Source: an uncultured Bacteroidia bacterium
GTDB lineage: Bacteria > Bacteroidota > Bacteroidia > Bacteroidales > UBA932
Reading direction: 5' to 3'
Assembly: GCA_902798975.1 (NCBI GenBank)
Contig: CADBYT010000008.1
Coordinates: 62,001 to 126,000, forward strand
DNA: 64,000 nucleotides
Made by a program: the position numbers and the translations under genes. The notes beneath the pieces were generated by a model. It did no database searches. It was not told the origin of the DNA and saw only the letters and a program-made list of their open reading frames with translations. This document shows positions 7,590-18,356 of this stretch, in pieces. Each line of letters opens with the position of its first letter. The stretch's first letter is position 1.

Positions 7590-9436
7590 TCCGCGTCGCG
7601 CTGCTGCTCGTCGCAGGGATCCTCGCGACGCACCCCGAAGGCAATCCCAACGCCCGCATGCTGACCGTGGCCGAATCCGTCGGCCAGGGTGAGCGTTCCG
7701 TCTATCCCGAACAGGTCCGTCTGTACTGGACGGCCGGCGGCGAACTGACGAAAGAGGCCCCGAAACGGGAAAAACCGACCTGGAAACTGCCTGAACCGGA
7801 AGACCCCGGCATCGTGTACGGACAGTCCGTGAGCCGCAACGAATTCGGCATCTCCGGCGGCGTCTTCCCCGCCCCCGACGGCAGGCGCCTCGCCGTCTAC
7901 CGCAAGGACGAATCCGCCGTCACGCAGTATCCCCTCTACGACATCACCACCCGCACCGGCGAAGCGATGCTGATCCGCTACCCCATGGCCGGAATGGCCT
8001 CGGAGCACGTTTCCGTATGCGTCACGGACCTGAACGGGCACATCCTCACGACCCTGCAAGTCGATGACTTCGACGATGAGTGCTACCTGACGAACGTCAC
8101 CTGGTCCCCGGACAGCAAGTATATCTTCGTGCAGGTCGTCAACCGGAACCAGCATTGGATGGACCTCAACATGTATCGCGCGGACAACGGACGCTACGTC
8201 CGGACCATCCTCTCCGAAAGCAACGACGCCTGGGTGGAACCGCTGGATCCGCTCTACTTCATCCAGGGCAGCTACGATTTCATCTACCGCACGGACAACC
8301 GGGACGGCTACCGCAACCTCTACCTCTGCGACACCCTCTGCCGCGTGATGCGCCTCACCCCCGTGGACGCCGACGTGGAGTATGTCGCCAACGACGGCAA
8401 ATACGTCTACTACACCTCCGCGGAGGTCTCCCCCATCGAGAACCACCTCTTCCGTATCCGCCTGAACGGGCGCAAGATCGTCGGCAAGCCCCAGCGCCTC
8501 ACGCCCGAGGAGGGCTGGCACCAGATTACGATGTCGCCCGACTGCAGCCAGTTCATCGACCGCTACAGTTCCTTCAACGTGCCCGGCGTCACGCAGGTCC
8601 GCAATGCCGACGGCTCGTTCCGGGAGATGATCCTCAACGCCCTCGACCCGCTGGACGAATACGCGCAGTGCCGCATGGAACTGGGCACGACGCCCTCCGC
8701 CGACGGGCAGTTCGACAACTACTACCGCCTCTACTACCCGCGCGATTTCGACCCGTCGAAGAAATATCCCCTCATCGTCTACGTCTACGGCGGCCCGCAC
8801 TCGCAGATGGTCAACAATTCCTGGCTGGGCAACATCCGCATGTGGGAGATGCTGATGGCCCAGCGCGGCTATGTCGTCTACGTGCAGGACAACCGCGGCA
8901 CATCCAACCGCGGTGCGGCCTTTGAGAAGGCCATCAACCGCCGCTGCGGCACGGCCGAGGTCGAAGACCAGATGGCCGGTATCCGGGCGCTGCTGGACCG
9001 CGCGCCCTGGATCGACCGTTCGCGCATCGGTGTGCACGGATGGAGCTACGGCGGCTTCATGACCCTGTCATTGACCACCCGCAACCCCGGATTTTTCAAG
9101 GTCTCCGTCGCGGGCGGCCCGGTTATTGATTGGCAATGGTACGAAGTGATGTACGGAGAACGGTATATGGACACCCCCGAGACCAATCCCGAGGGCTATG
9201 CGGAGGCCTCCCTGATCCCCCGCGCCAAGGACCTGACCGGCCGCGTGCTCATCTGCCAGGGCATCCTGGACGGCACCGTAGTGCCCCAGCACTCGCTCAA
9301 CTTCGTACAGGCCTGCATTGAGGCGGGCGTACAGGTGGACTGGTTCCCCTACCCGCTTGACGAACACAACATGCGCGGCAAGGCGCGCGTGCACCTTTAC
9401 GAGAAAATAACCGACTATTTCGAGACCTTCTTATGA
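7586..9436 (+). CDS. S9 family (DPP-IV-like) prolyl oligopeptidase
   Basis: 616 residues from the ATG at 7586, which overlaps the previous stop (ATGA). The N-terminal half is a beta-propeller (FPAPDGRRLAVYRKD, TWSPDSKYIFVQV); the C-terminal half is an alpha/beta hydrolase. The triad is complete: Ser487 in GWSYGG, Asp562 in GILDGTV and His594 in DEHNM. Such enzymes remove N-terminal dipeptides, often after proline. It is shorter than typical DPP-IV (~720 residues) and the N-terminus, MIRVALLLVAGILATHP, is a weak signal peptide, so location is probably periplasmic but not certain. The next gene overlaps by 4 bases. Confidence 0.9.
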   Translation: MIRVALLLVAGILATHPEGNPNARMLTVAESVGQGERSVYPEQVRLYWTAGGELTKEAPKREKPTWKLPEPEDPGIVYGQSVSRNEFGISGGVFPAPDGRRLAVYRKDESAVTQYPLYDITTRTGEAMLIRYPMAGMASEHVSVCVTDLNGHILTTLQVDDFDDECYLTNVTWSPDSKYIFVQVVNRNQHWMDLNMYRADNGRYVRTILSESNDAWVEPLDPLYFIQGSYDFIYRTDNRDGYRNLYLCDTLCRVMRLTPVDADVEYVANDGKYVYYTSAEVSPIENHLFRIRLNGRKIVGKPQRLTPEEGWHQITMSPDCSQFIDRYSSFNVPGVTQVRNADGSFREMILNALDPLDEYAQCRMELGTTPSADGQFDNYYRLYYPRDFDPSKKYPLIVYVYGGPHSQMVNNSWLGNIRMWEMLMAQRGYVVYVQDNRGTSNRGAAFEKAINRRCGTAEVEDQMAGIRALLDRAPWIDRSRIGVHGWSYGGFMTLSLTTRNPGFFKVSVAGGPVIDWQWYEVMYGERYMDTPETNPEGYAEASLIPRAKDLTGRVLICQGILDGTVVPQHSLNFVQACIEAGVQVDWFPYPLDEHNMRGKARVHLYEKITDYFETFL

Positions 9437-10569
9437 AAAGAATCCTGACCGCCGCCCTGGTCCTGCTGCTGGCCGCCGCACCGCTTGCAGCCCAGAAGAA
9501 GGCGGAGACCAAGCTCTACGAGCGGACCCTGTCGAAGCCTTCCGTGGAAGCCTTCGACAAGTTCCTCAAGAAATACCCTTCGTCCGTCTATGCGCCCGAC
9601 ATCCTCGCTCGCAAAGACACCCTGCTCAATATCTCGCCCTACGACATGGCGCAGGCGGCGGCCATCGCCGGCCCGCTGCTGCCCGGTGACGCGGTCTTCC
9701 GCGCCATCGCCGACCGCCGGGAGGCCGTCGACCGCATCTATGCCGTCTGCCTGTCCGGAGAGGGGCTCGCCCTGGATCAGGTCCGCATCGTGACCTTCAG
9801 GGACGGCCGGAACGGCTGGGAGCAGGAGGGCGTCTACGATGCACCCGCGTCGGATGCCGAAGGGATGAGCTCCCGGGAATTCGTGGACGACAGCTCCGTC
9901 GTCACGATACGCGGGACCCGTTTCCTCTTCTTCAACTACCTGATGTCCGGGGACGACCCCGCGCTGCAGACCTATGTCGCCGCCGCCTACGCCCCGCAGA
10001 CCGACGACTTCGGCTGCGTGTCCTTCCGCGGGAAGGATGTCCGCGGGTCGGGCCACGTCCCCCCGTACCACCTTCTCGGCCGCTCGGACGAGGCCCTGCT
10101 CAGCGGCATGGACCGGCCCTGGATGCGCCTGCTGGTCAAGAACATCCACGACAATCCCTGGCTGGAGGAGATTCCGGAAAACCTCTACCTGACCGATGCC
10201 GCCATCGACTGGTGGCGGGAGCAGAACCCCGACGCCATAACCACAGCCACTCATCTCAAATTCAACATCCTGCAGGAGGAAAGTTCCCTCGTGGAGGAAT
10301 ACAAGAACGCCAAGGGCAAGAAGAATTCATCAAAATACACGGCCGCGATGTTCGACCACCGCGGCTACACCGTCATCGTCGTTTACCAGAAGGCCGACGA
10401 GAACTACGTCCTCGCCTGGGCCGAGCCCGAATGCAAGGACCACTACCGCGACCGCCTGCTGAACAGCATCGCCTTCGACGACGCCAACACCCTCGCGATG
10501 TCCTATTACCACGGGAACCGGACTTTCAAGTATCGGCTCAACCTCACGTCGAAGAATCTTCGGCGATAA
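9433..10569 (+). CDS. Secreted protein of unknown function
   Basis: 378 residues with a clear Sec signal peptide (MKRILTAALVLLLAAAPLAAQ, cleavage near residue 20). A short helical segment follows (VEAFDKFLKKYPSSVYAPDILARKDTL) that resembles one TPR-like unit; the rest is a mixed alpha/beta domain I do not recognise. The start ATG overlaps the peptidase stop by 4 bases, so both are translationally coupled, and a periplasmic partner role for the S9 peptidase is conceivable but unproven. No catalytic motif, lipobox or membrane helix beyond the signal was found. Confidence 0.75.
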   Translation: MKRILTAALVLLLAAAPLAAQKKAETKLYERTLSKPSVEAFDKFLKKYPSSVYAPDILARKDTLLNISPYDMAQAAAIAGPLLPGDAVFRAIADRREAVDRIYAVCLSGEGLALDQVRIVTFRDGRNGWEQEGVYDAPASDAEGMSSREFVDDSSVVTIRGTRFLFFNYLMSGDDPALQTYVAAAYAPQTDDFGCVSFRGKDVRGSGHVPPYHLLGRSDEALLSGMDRPWMRLLVKNIHDNPWLEEIPENLYLTDAAIDWWREQNPDAITTATHLKFNILQEESSLVEEYKNAKGKKNSSKYTAAMFDHRGYTVIVVYQKADENYVLAWAEPECKDHYRDRLLNSIAFDDANTLAMSYYHGNRTFKYRLNLTSKNLRR

Positions 10570-10630
10570 ACGCGTTCAGGCACAGAAATTGCGACAAATA
10601 TCGTCACTTACTATAATCACTCTTATAATT

Positions 10631-11020
10631 ATGCGTAAACTTTTCAAATGTTTCGTGGTGGGTGCGATGCTCCTGGTGGGGGCATTCACCGCAAATGCGC
10701 AGGGATTCGGCGGCGGCCAGATGCCGAGCGCCGAGGAAATCGCCAAAATGCGCGCTGATCAGATGAAGGAGACCGTCAACCTGACGGCCGACCAGTATGC
10801 CAAAGTCACCGTCATCTTCAAGGAAGAGATGGAGGCGATGCAGAAGATGTTCGAAGGCGGCGGCATGAACGGCGACTTCGATCAGATGCGCAAGGATATG
10901 GAGAAGCGCCAGGAAGAGCAGAACAAGAAGCTCAAGGCCATCCTGACCGAGGATCAGTTCAAGAAATGGCAGAAACAGCAGGAAGAGATGCGCGCCCAGT
11001 TCGGCGGCGGCGGTTTCTGA
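10631..11020 (+). CDS. Spy/CpxP-like LTxxQ periplasmic protein
   Basis: 129 residues from the ATG at 10631. The signal peptide (FVVGAMLLVGAFTANAQ) is followed by an all-helical, Met- and charge-rich chain with two LTxxQ motifs, LTADQYAK and LTEDQFKK, the hallmark of the Spy/CpxP family of periplasmic chaperones or stress sensors. Ends are glycine-rich (GFGGGQ at the front, GGGGF at the end). The ATG is preceded by TATAATTATG-like AT-rich sequence, and a strong terminator follows, so it is probably a separate transcript from the operon before it. The role in this organism is inferred only from family membership. Confidence 0.75.
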   Translation: MRKLFKCFVVGAMLLVGAFTANAQGFGGGQMPSAEEIAKMRADQMKETVNLTADQYAKVTVIFKEEMEAMQKMFEGGGMNGDFDQMRKDMEKRQEEQNKKLKAILTEDQFKKWQKQQEEMRAQFGGGGF

Positions 11021-11041
11021 TCCTGTTGACATAATAAAAAC

Positions 11042-11076
11042 AAGCGGGTGGCCCGGTCAGGGTCACCCGCTTTGTT
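11042..11076 (+). terminator. Terminator of the LTxxQ gene
   Basis: AAGCGGGTG pairs with CACCCGCTT, followed by TGTTT. It may also serve the convergent trigger factor gene, because an A-run precedes the stem. Confidence 0.8.
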
Positions 11077-11077
11077 T

Positions 11078-11104
11078 GAGATTCCGGGTCAAGCCCGGAA
11101 CGAC
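11078..11104. repeat. Dispersed palindrome at the trigger factor stop codon
   Basis: On the minus strand the element starts with the TAG stop of the trigger factor gene and continues TCGTTCCGGG, loop CTTGA, CCCGGAATCTC. It matches the elements at 14967 and 38340 with one substitution. Confidence 0.8.
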
Positions 11105-12105
11105 TAGAGTTCGCGGAACTTCGCGGCCGTGATCTTCGTGGGCTTGAGGGTGATGGTCTCCTTGATCTTGTCCAGCACCTTGCGGTCCTCGATCTGCTCG
11201 ACCAGGCGGTCCACCTGCTTCTGGTCCTGGAGCATGTTGACGGCCATTTCCTTTACCATCCCGTCAGGCACGTTGCCGATGCCGTACATCGCGTACTGGT
11301 AGCGGGCGAAGGCCTCAGCCTGCTCGTGCAGGTCCTTCTCCTCCACCTTGAAGCCCCACTTCTGCATCAGGGAGCCGCGCACCAGCTGCCACTTGAAGTC
11401 CTCGGCAAAGCCCGGGAATTCCTTCTCCACCTCTTCGGCGGAAAGTTTGCCGCTGTTGGCCTCGACGAGCCAGCGCTTCAGGAAAGCTTCAGGGAGCTGG
11501 ACGTTCGCCTTTTTCACGAAGAAGTCGCGGATATCCTTGGTCAGGCGCCACTCGGCCTCGCTCTGGTACTGGTTCTTCATGCGCTCGGACACTTCCTTCT
11601 CGATCTCCTCATCGCTCTTGGCCTCCTGGCCTTCTTCCTTGTGCTCGGCGTAATATTTCTTCATGTTCTCGATCATCGGAGCCTTGTCCTTGGCGGCCAC
11701 GGAGACGGTATAGCTCGGCACGGTGTCGGTTTTCTCCACCTCCACGTTCACCTCCGGACTGAGGCCCAGGTCGAAGACGAAGGTGAAATCGTTGCCGTCA
11801 GCCCACTCGATCTCCGGCTGCTTCTCCGAGGCGAGCGGCTCGCCCAGGATGCGGAGCTTCTTGTCGGTGATATGCTTGTCGAGCGCCTGGCCGATGACCT
11901 GGTTCACGGACTCCACGAGCGCCTGCTCGCCATAGACGCGCTTGATCAGGGACGCGGGCACCATGCCCTTGCGGAAGCCCTTGAATTCCGCCGTGCGGCG
12001 ACGGTCGGCGAGTTTCTTTCTTTCGATTTCTGCATAGTCGGCCGCGGCCACCTCTATGGTCAGCTCGCGGTTGAGATCGTCAATTTTCTTTTCTTTTACT
12101 TTCAT
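11104..12105 (-). CDS. tig: Trigger factor, short form without PPIase domain
   Basis: 333 residues against ~430-450 for a full trigger factor. The N-terminal ribosome-binding domain is present with the signature GFRKGMVPASLIKRVYG near residues 43-59, and the C-terminal chaperone domain is recognisable (helical, ending VDRLVEQIEDRKVLDKIKE). The intervening peptidyl-prolyl isomerase domain is missing: the chain goes from the VEVEKTDTV strand almost directly into the helical arm. It would still bind nascent chains at the ribosome exit. It is the last gene of the likely gyrB-to-tig operon, 12 bases after the PgpH-like gene, and its stop codon is the first triplet of a dispersed palindrome. Confidence 0.85.
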   Translation of the reverse strand: MKVKEKKIDDLNRELTIEVAAADYAEIERKKLADRRRTAEFKGFRKGMVPASLIKRVYGEQALVESVNQVIGQALDKHITDKKLRILGEPLASEKQPEIEWADGNDFTFVFDLGLSPEVNVEVEKTDTVPSYTVSVAAKDKAPMIENMKKYYAEHKEEGQEAKSDEEIEKEVSERMKNQYQSEAEWRLTKDIRDFFVKKANVQLPEAFLKRWLVEANSGKLSAEEVEKEFPGFAEDFKWQLVRGSLMQKWGFKVEEKDLHEQAEAFARYQYAMYGIGNVPDGMVKEMAVNMLQDQKQVDRLVEQIEDRKVLDKIKETITLKPTKITAAKFREL

Positions 12106-12117
12106 ACTTTTATCTTG

Positions 12118-14136
12118 TTATTTTGATTTTTGCGGATAAGCCACGCGCTCATGATGGATCTGCGCGAGGTATTGCTTGATGGTCTCCTTGACCGTGCCGA
12201 GTTCGCTGATGGAGATGTCGGCGTTTTCGAACTGGCCCTCTTCCATCTTGCCGGCCACGATGCGCTCCACGAACGCGGAATACGCCTCCGGCGTGTATTC
12301 GGTGAGGGTACGCGAGGCCGCTTCCACGCTGTCGCAGAGCATCAGGATCATCTGCTCCTTGGTCACGGGCTTGAAGCCGGGATAGCGAAAAGCGCCGATC
12401 ATCGCCGGGTCGCCGCCCGCCTGGAGGTACTGGACGTAGAAATAGCCTGTGGTCGTGGTGCCGTGGTGGCTGCGGATGAAATCGATGATCATCTCGGGGA
12501 GTCGGTTCTTCTGCGCCAGTTCCACGCCTTCGGTAACGTGGCGGATAATCTCCCGGGCGCTCTGCTCAGGACTCAGGCCCTCGTGGTAGCGCGGCCGGCC
12601 GTCACGTGCGACGAGCGACTCGTTCTCGATGAAACAAAGCGGATTGTACAGCTTGCCGATGTCATGGTACAGGGCACCGGCACGCACCAGGTCGGCGTCG
12701 GCTTCGACGGCCCGTGCCACGGTGTCCACCATATTCATCACTTGCAGCGAATGCTGGAATGTGCCGGGGGCCTTCTGCTCCAGCTGGCGGATCAGCGGAT
12801 TGGACACGTCGCAGAGCTCAAGCAGGCGCGAGATCGACAACAGGTTGAAGATGCGCTCGAACAGGTAGATGAGCGGATAACCCGCCACGGTGAGCATCGA
12901 TCCGAAGAAAAGGCTCAGCAGGGCCCTCCAGACATTGCCCGCCACCAGTTCGGCGGCGTGGAAGCCCAGGTAGGTCACCGCCAGCACGCCGAAGGTGATC
13001 AGCGCCGTGATGAACTGCTTCCAGCCGCGGTTAAAGCGGCGGAACGCCAGGGTCCCGACCATACCGGCCACGAAAAACATCACGAAGAGCACGGAGCCGT
13101 CATGGCTAAATATCAGCAGCGGCAGCAGGGACACCACATAGAGCGGCACCACCAGGCGATTCTTCATGAAAGCCTGCAGCAGCAGGGCGACCAGGGTGAA
13201 GGGCACGACGTACAGCGCCTTCTCATTCACCCGGACCAGGATGAGCGCCGCCAGGGCGCCGAGCAGGAAAACGACCACCGTATACGGATAGCGGGAGTCG
13301 TTCAGGATACGCTTGTTGTTCAGCAGGATGGACAGGAACAGTAGTGAGACGATGGCCAGGGCGATGATGATATTGCCGAGCAGCATCAGCGCCGGCGGCC
13401 CCGTGTAGCCCATGTTGGCCTCGAATTCCCGTTTGTAGGAATCCAGCATCTGGGCGATTTCCGCCGTCACGATCTCGCCTTCCTTGACAATCAGCTGGCC
13501 GGCATTGACATAGCCGGACGTCGGGGAAACGCTTGTCGCGGACTCCGCATGCACCAGCGCGGTCGTCTGCTCGTCATAGAGCAGGTTCGGCACCAGCAGT
13601 TCGTAGGCGCCGGAGGCACGTAGCAGCGAATCCACGTTCTCGCCGGACATGTCGGACAGGTCCGCGAGCAGGCGGGCACGAGCATCCGTCAGGCGGTAGA
13701 CCTCGGAAAAAGGCACCTTGGTAGCGCGCTTGTCCCGTTGGACATAGATCACTTCGGGCTCGGAAGCCCCGTGCCGACGGTCCCTGTCGTCGGCCACCAC
13801 ACCCTTCTGGAAGATGGCACGGAGCGACGACACCGTGGCGCTGCGCAGCGTCCCCAGTTCCAGGCCCTCGGCGGCGCGCAACTTGCGGGAGACGATATCG
13901 TCGGAGTATTTGTAGTACGGAATCGCTTCGGAGGAAGCCTCTCCCCGCTCTGAGAGCATCTGCTCCTCAGTCTTGTAGATCGGAAAGTCGAACTGCGCGT
14001 ACAGGGTCTCGTATTTCCAGGTCCGGCCCTTGCGGTAGTCGTAAGCGAACTTGGCGCTGCGCGGCATCAGCAGGGCCAGCAGCAGGAACGCCACGACGAG
14101 CGGGAATAGGATGCGGAAGAGCGGTTTCGTATTCAT
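12118..14136 (-). CDS. 7TM-HD family phosphodiesterase (PgpH-like, c-di-AMP hydrolase family)
   Basis: 672 residues. An N-terminal membrane helix is followed by an extracytoplasmic domain (residues ~35-245), then seven transmembrane helices (~250-440), then a cytoplasmic HD domain with GALYHDIGKLYNP, His491-Asp492 being metal ligands, and a downstream RSHHGTTTTGYF. PgpH of this family hydrolyses cyclic di-AMP. Bacteroidales generally contain c-di-AMP cyclases, so that substrate is plausible. The gene lies 7 bases after the SDR and 12 before tig on the same strand. Confidence 0.85.
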   Translation of the reverse strand: MNTKPLFRILFPLVVAFLLLALLMPRSAKFAYDYRKGRTWKYETLYAQFDFPIYKTEEQMLSERGEASSEAIPYYKYSDDIVSRKLRAAEGLELGTLRSATVSSLRAIFQKGVVADDRDRRHGASEPEVIYVQRDKRATKVPFSEVYRLTDARARLLADLSDMSGENVDSLLRASGAYELLVPNLLYDEQTTALVHAESATSVSPTSGYVNAGQLIVKEGEIVTAEIAQMLDSYKREFEANMGYTGPPALMLLGNIIIALAIVSLLFLSILLNNKRILNDSRYPYTVVVFLLGALAALILVRVNEKALYVVPFTLVALLLQAFMKNRLVVPLYVVSLLPLLIFSHDGSVLFVMFFVAGMVGTLAFRRFNRGWKQFITALITFGVLAVTYLGFHAAELVAGNVWRALLSLFFGSMLTVAGYPLIYLFERIFNLLSISRLLELCDVSNPLIRQLEQKAPGTFQHSLQVMNMVDTVARAVEADADLVRAGALYHDIGKLYNPLCFIENESLVARDGRPRYHEGLSPEQSAREIIRHVTEGVELAQKNRLPEMIIDFIRSHHGTTTTGYFYVQYLQAGGDPAMIGAFRYPGFKPVTKEQMILMLCDSVEAASRTLTEYTPEAYSAFVERIVAGKMEEGQFENADISISELGTVKETIKQYLAQIHHERVAYPQKSK

Positions 14137-14143
14137 CGGGCGG

Positions 14144-14956
14144 CTATTTGAACGGGCTGCCCGCCTCGCGGGCGATGTAGCTGTAGGTCAGGCGGTCCAG
14201 CAGGCGCGGGAACAGGCGGTGGAGCAGCACGGTCGCACGCCCCAGCGTGGTCAGGGTGACCTGCGAGCGGCGATGGCGCAGCGCGCGGGAGAGATGTTTC
14301 GCACAATCCTCCGCGCTCATCAGCTTGCCTTCGTCGAGCGGCGTCTCACCCTGGGCGGAACCGTCGGCGGTAAGGGCCGCGTTGCGGACATTGGAAGAAG
14401 TGTAGCCCGGGGCGAACACAAGGACGTTGAGCCCGTCCTTGAGATGTTCGATGCGAATCGTGTCCAGGAAGCCGCGGATGGCGTATTTTGAGGCGCTGTA
14501 GCCGGTCCGCGCCGGAAGCGCGGAATAGCCGGCGACGGAGATCACGCCCACGACGGAGCCCTTCGTCTCCAGCAGGTACGGCAGCGCGAACTTCGTGCAG
14601 TTGACCGTGCCCCAGAAATTGACATCCATCAGGCGGTGGATCACCTGCAGGTCCAGGTCCTTGAACATCGCCCGCATCGAGATGCCGGCATTGTTCACCA
14701 GAATGTCCAGGCGGCCGAAACGCGCCACGGCGGCTTCGACCAGGGCCTTGCAATCATCTTCCCGCGTCACGTCGCACTGCACGCAGAGCACCCGCTCCGG
14801 AGGCGCGACAGACGGCGCCAGATCCCGCAGCCTGTCCAGGGAGCGCGCGGCCATCACGACCTTGGCTCCTTCATTGCCGAATTGACGCGCGGAGGCCAGT
14901 CCGATACCCGAACTGGCTCCCGTCACGATGATTACTTTGTCCTGCAGACTTATCAT
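14144..14956 (-). CDS. Short-chain dehydrogenase/reductase, probable 3-keto long-chain-base reductase
   Basis: 270 residues of a classical SDR. The NAD(P) motif TGASSGIG is at residues 12-19, NNAG at 88-91, and the catalytic Ser140, Tyr153 and Lys157 (YSASK) are all present. The C-terminal region RATVLLHRLFPRLLDRLTYSYI is hydrophobic and may touch the membrane. It stands directly after an alpha-oxoamine synthase, the pair being separated only by a palindromic repeat. From this context I infer that it reduces the 3-keto product of that enzyme (3-ketosphinganine or 3-ketocapnine). Sequence alone would only say SDR. Confidence 0.8.
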   Translation of the reverse strand: MISLQDKVIIVTGASSGIGLASARQFGNEGAKVVMAARSLDRLRDLAPSVAPPERVLCVQCDVTREDDCKALVEAAVARFGRLDILVNNAGISMRAMFKDLDLQVIHRLMDVNFWGTVNCTKFALPYLLETKGSVVGVISVAGYSALPARTGYSASKYAIRGFLDTIRIEHLKDGLNVLVFAPGYTSSNVRNAALTADGSAQGETPLDEGKLMSAEDCAKHLSRALRHRRSQVTLTTLGRATVLLHRLFPRLLDRLTYSYIAREAGSPFK

Positions 14957-14966
14957 AAGCGGTATT

Positions 14967-14993
14967 GAGATTCCGGGTCAAGCCCGGAATGAC
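14967..14993. repeat. Dispersed palindrome between the base synthase and SDR genes
   Basis: On the minus strand it reads TAGTCATTCCGGG, loop CTTGA, CCCGGAATCTC. Its first triplet is the TAG stop of the alpha-oxoamine synthase gene, the same arrangement as at the trigger factor stop. Confidence 0.8.
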
Positions 14994-16255
14994 TATTTAA
15001 TGGTCATGGAGGCGATGTCGTCGCCGTCATAAAGGCCGGCGTCGAGCTTGGCCTTGATCTCCTTGAACGCCTTGAGCGTATATTCCACGTCCTCCATCGT
15101 ATGGGCGGCCGTGGAGACGATGCGGAAGATGATCATGCCCTTGGGAATCACCGGATAGATGACCATCGAGCAAAAGATCTTGTAATTCTCGCGCAGGTCC
15201 TTGGCCATCTTGGTGGCCTGGGCCACGCCGCCGAAGATATGAACCGGCGTCACGCAGGCCTGTGCCTCGCCGATGTCGAATCCTTCCTTCTTGAAGCCGT
15301 CCTGGATGGCGTGGGTGATCTGCCAGCATTTCGCGCGGAGCGCGTCGCCTTCCGGGGAGTCGATGATCTCCATGCGCTTCATGTTGCCGATTACGAGCGG
15401 CATCGGCAGGGACTTGGCGTACATCTGCGAACGCATATTGGCCCGCAGGTAGTTGATGATCTTGTGCGGGCCGGCGACGAAACCGCCGATGCTCGCCATC
15501 GACTTGGCAAAGGCGCCGATGTAGAGGTCGATGTCGTCCATACAGCCGAGTTGCTCGGAAGTGCCGCGGCCGTGCGCTCCCAGCAGGCCGAAGCCATGGG
15601 CGTCGTCAATCAGGATGCGGAACTTGTATTTCTTCTTGAGCGCGGCGATCTGGTCCAGGATGCCGAGCGCGCCGGTCATGCCGAACACACCCTCGGTGAT
15701 CAGCAGCACGCCGCCGCCGTTCTCCTCCGCCACCTGGCAGGCGCGGGCGAGAACCTTTTCGCAATCCGCGATGTTGTTGTGGCGGTATTTGTACTTCTCG
15801 CCGATGTGCAGGCGGATACCGTCCAGCAGGCAGGCGTGGCACTCCGCGTCATAGACGATCACGTCGTGGCGTGCGGTGAGCGCGTCGATCGTGGACACGA
15901 TGCCCTGGTAGCCGAAATTGTAGAGGAAGGCGTCTTCCTTCTTCTCGAACTTCGCGAAGGTCTGCTCGAGCTGCTCATGGTAACGGGTGTGGCCGCTCAT
16001 CATGCGGGCGCCCATCGGGTACGCGAGACCCCACTGCGCCGCCGCGTCGGCATCCGCCTTGCGGACGGCCGGGTGGTTCGCCAGGCCGAGGTAGTTATTG
16101 AGGCTCCAGTTGAGTACCGGAGTGCCGTTGAAAGTCATATGGGGACCCAGCTCGCCTTCCAGGCGGGGGTACATGTAGTAGCCGAAGCCCTGCTCGAAAT
16201 ACTGGCCGATCGGGCCGCCGCTGTCACGTTCTATTCTGTCAAAAATGTCTAACAT
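14993..16255 (-). CDS. Alpha-oxoamine synthase: serine palmitoyltransferase or cysteate acyltransferase type
   Basis: 420 residues of a fold-type I PLP enzyme. The PLP lysine is Lys251 in GAFAKSMASIGG, with Asp218-Ala-His220 (DDAHGFG) and His140 as further cofactor contacts. The family condenses an amino acid with an acyl thioester and releases CO2. N-terminal blocks such as LNWSLNNYLGLANHP and YPMGARMMSGHT match the Bacteroidota subgroup that makes long-chain bases (sphinganine from serine, or capnine from cysteate in sulfonolipid producers) rather than KBL or BioF. Sequence inspection does not tell serine from cysteate. A likely reductase follows, and gyrB precedes by 36 bases. Confidence 0.8.
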   Translation of the reverse strand: MLDIFDRIERDSGGPIGQYFEQGFGYYMYPRLEGELGPHMTFNGTPVLNWSLNNYLGLANHPAVRKADADAAAQWGLAYPMGARMMSGHTRYHEQLEQTFAKFEKKEDAFLYNFGYQGIVSTIDALTARHDVIVYDAECHACLLDGIRLHIGEKYKYRHNNIADCEKVLARACQVAEENGGGVLLITEGVFGMTGALGILDQIAALKKKYKFRILIDDAHGFGLLGAHGRGTSEQLGCMDDIDLYIGAFAKSMASIGGFVAGPHKIINYLRANMRSQMYAKSLPMPLVIGNMKRMEIIDSPEGDALRAKCWQITHAIQDGFKKEGFDIGEAQACVTPVHIFGGVAQATKMAKDLRENYKIFCSMVIYPVIPKGMIIFRIVSTAAHTMEDVEYTLKAFKEIKAKLDAGLYDGDDIASMTIK

Positions 16256-16291
16256 ATCAGGTTTAGATTCTTCGTTTCACTTGGTAAGGCA

Positions 16292-18307
<2,016 letters not shown>

Positions 18308-18328
18308 TTAGTATCTCTTAAAATCCGT

Positions 18329-18336
18329 CAAAGTTA
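18329..18336 (-). promoter_or_regulatory. -7 box of gyrB
   Basis: TAACTTTG on the minus strand in the 55-base gap between the barrel gene stop and the gyrB start. Confidence 0.6.
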
Positions 18337-18356
18337 CGAAAAATATCGCGATTTCC

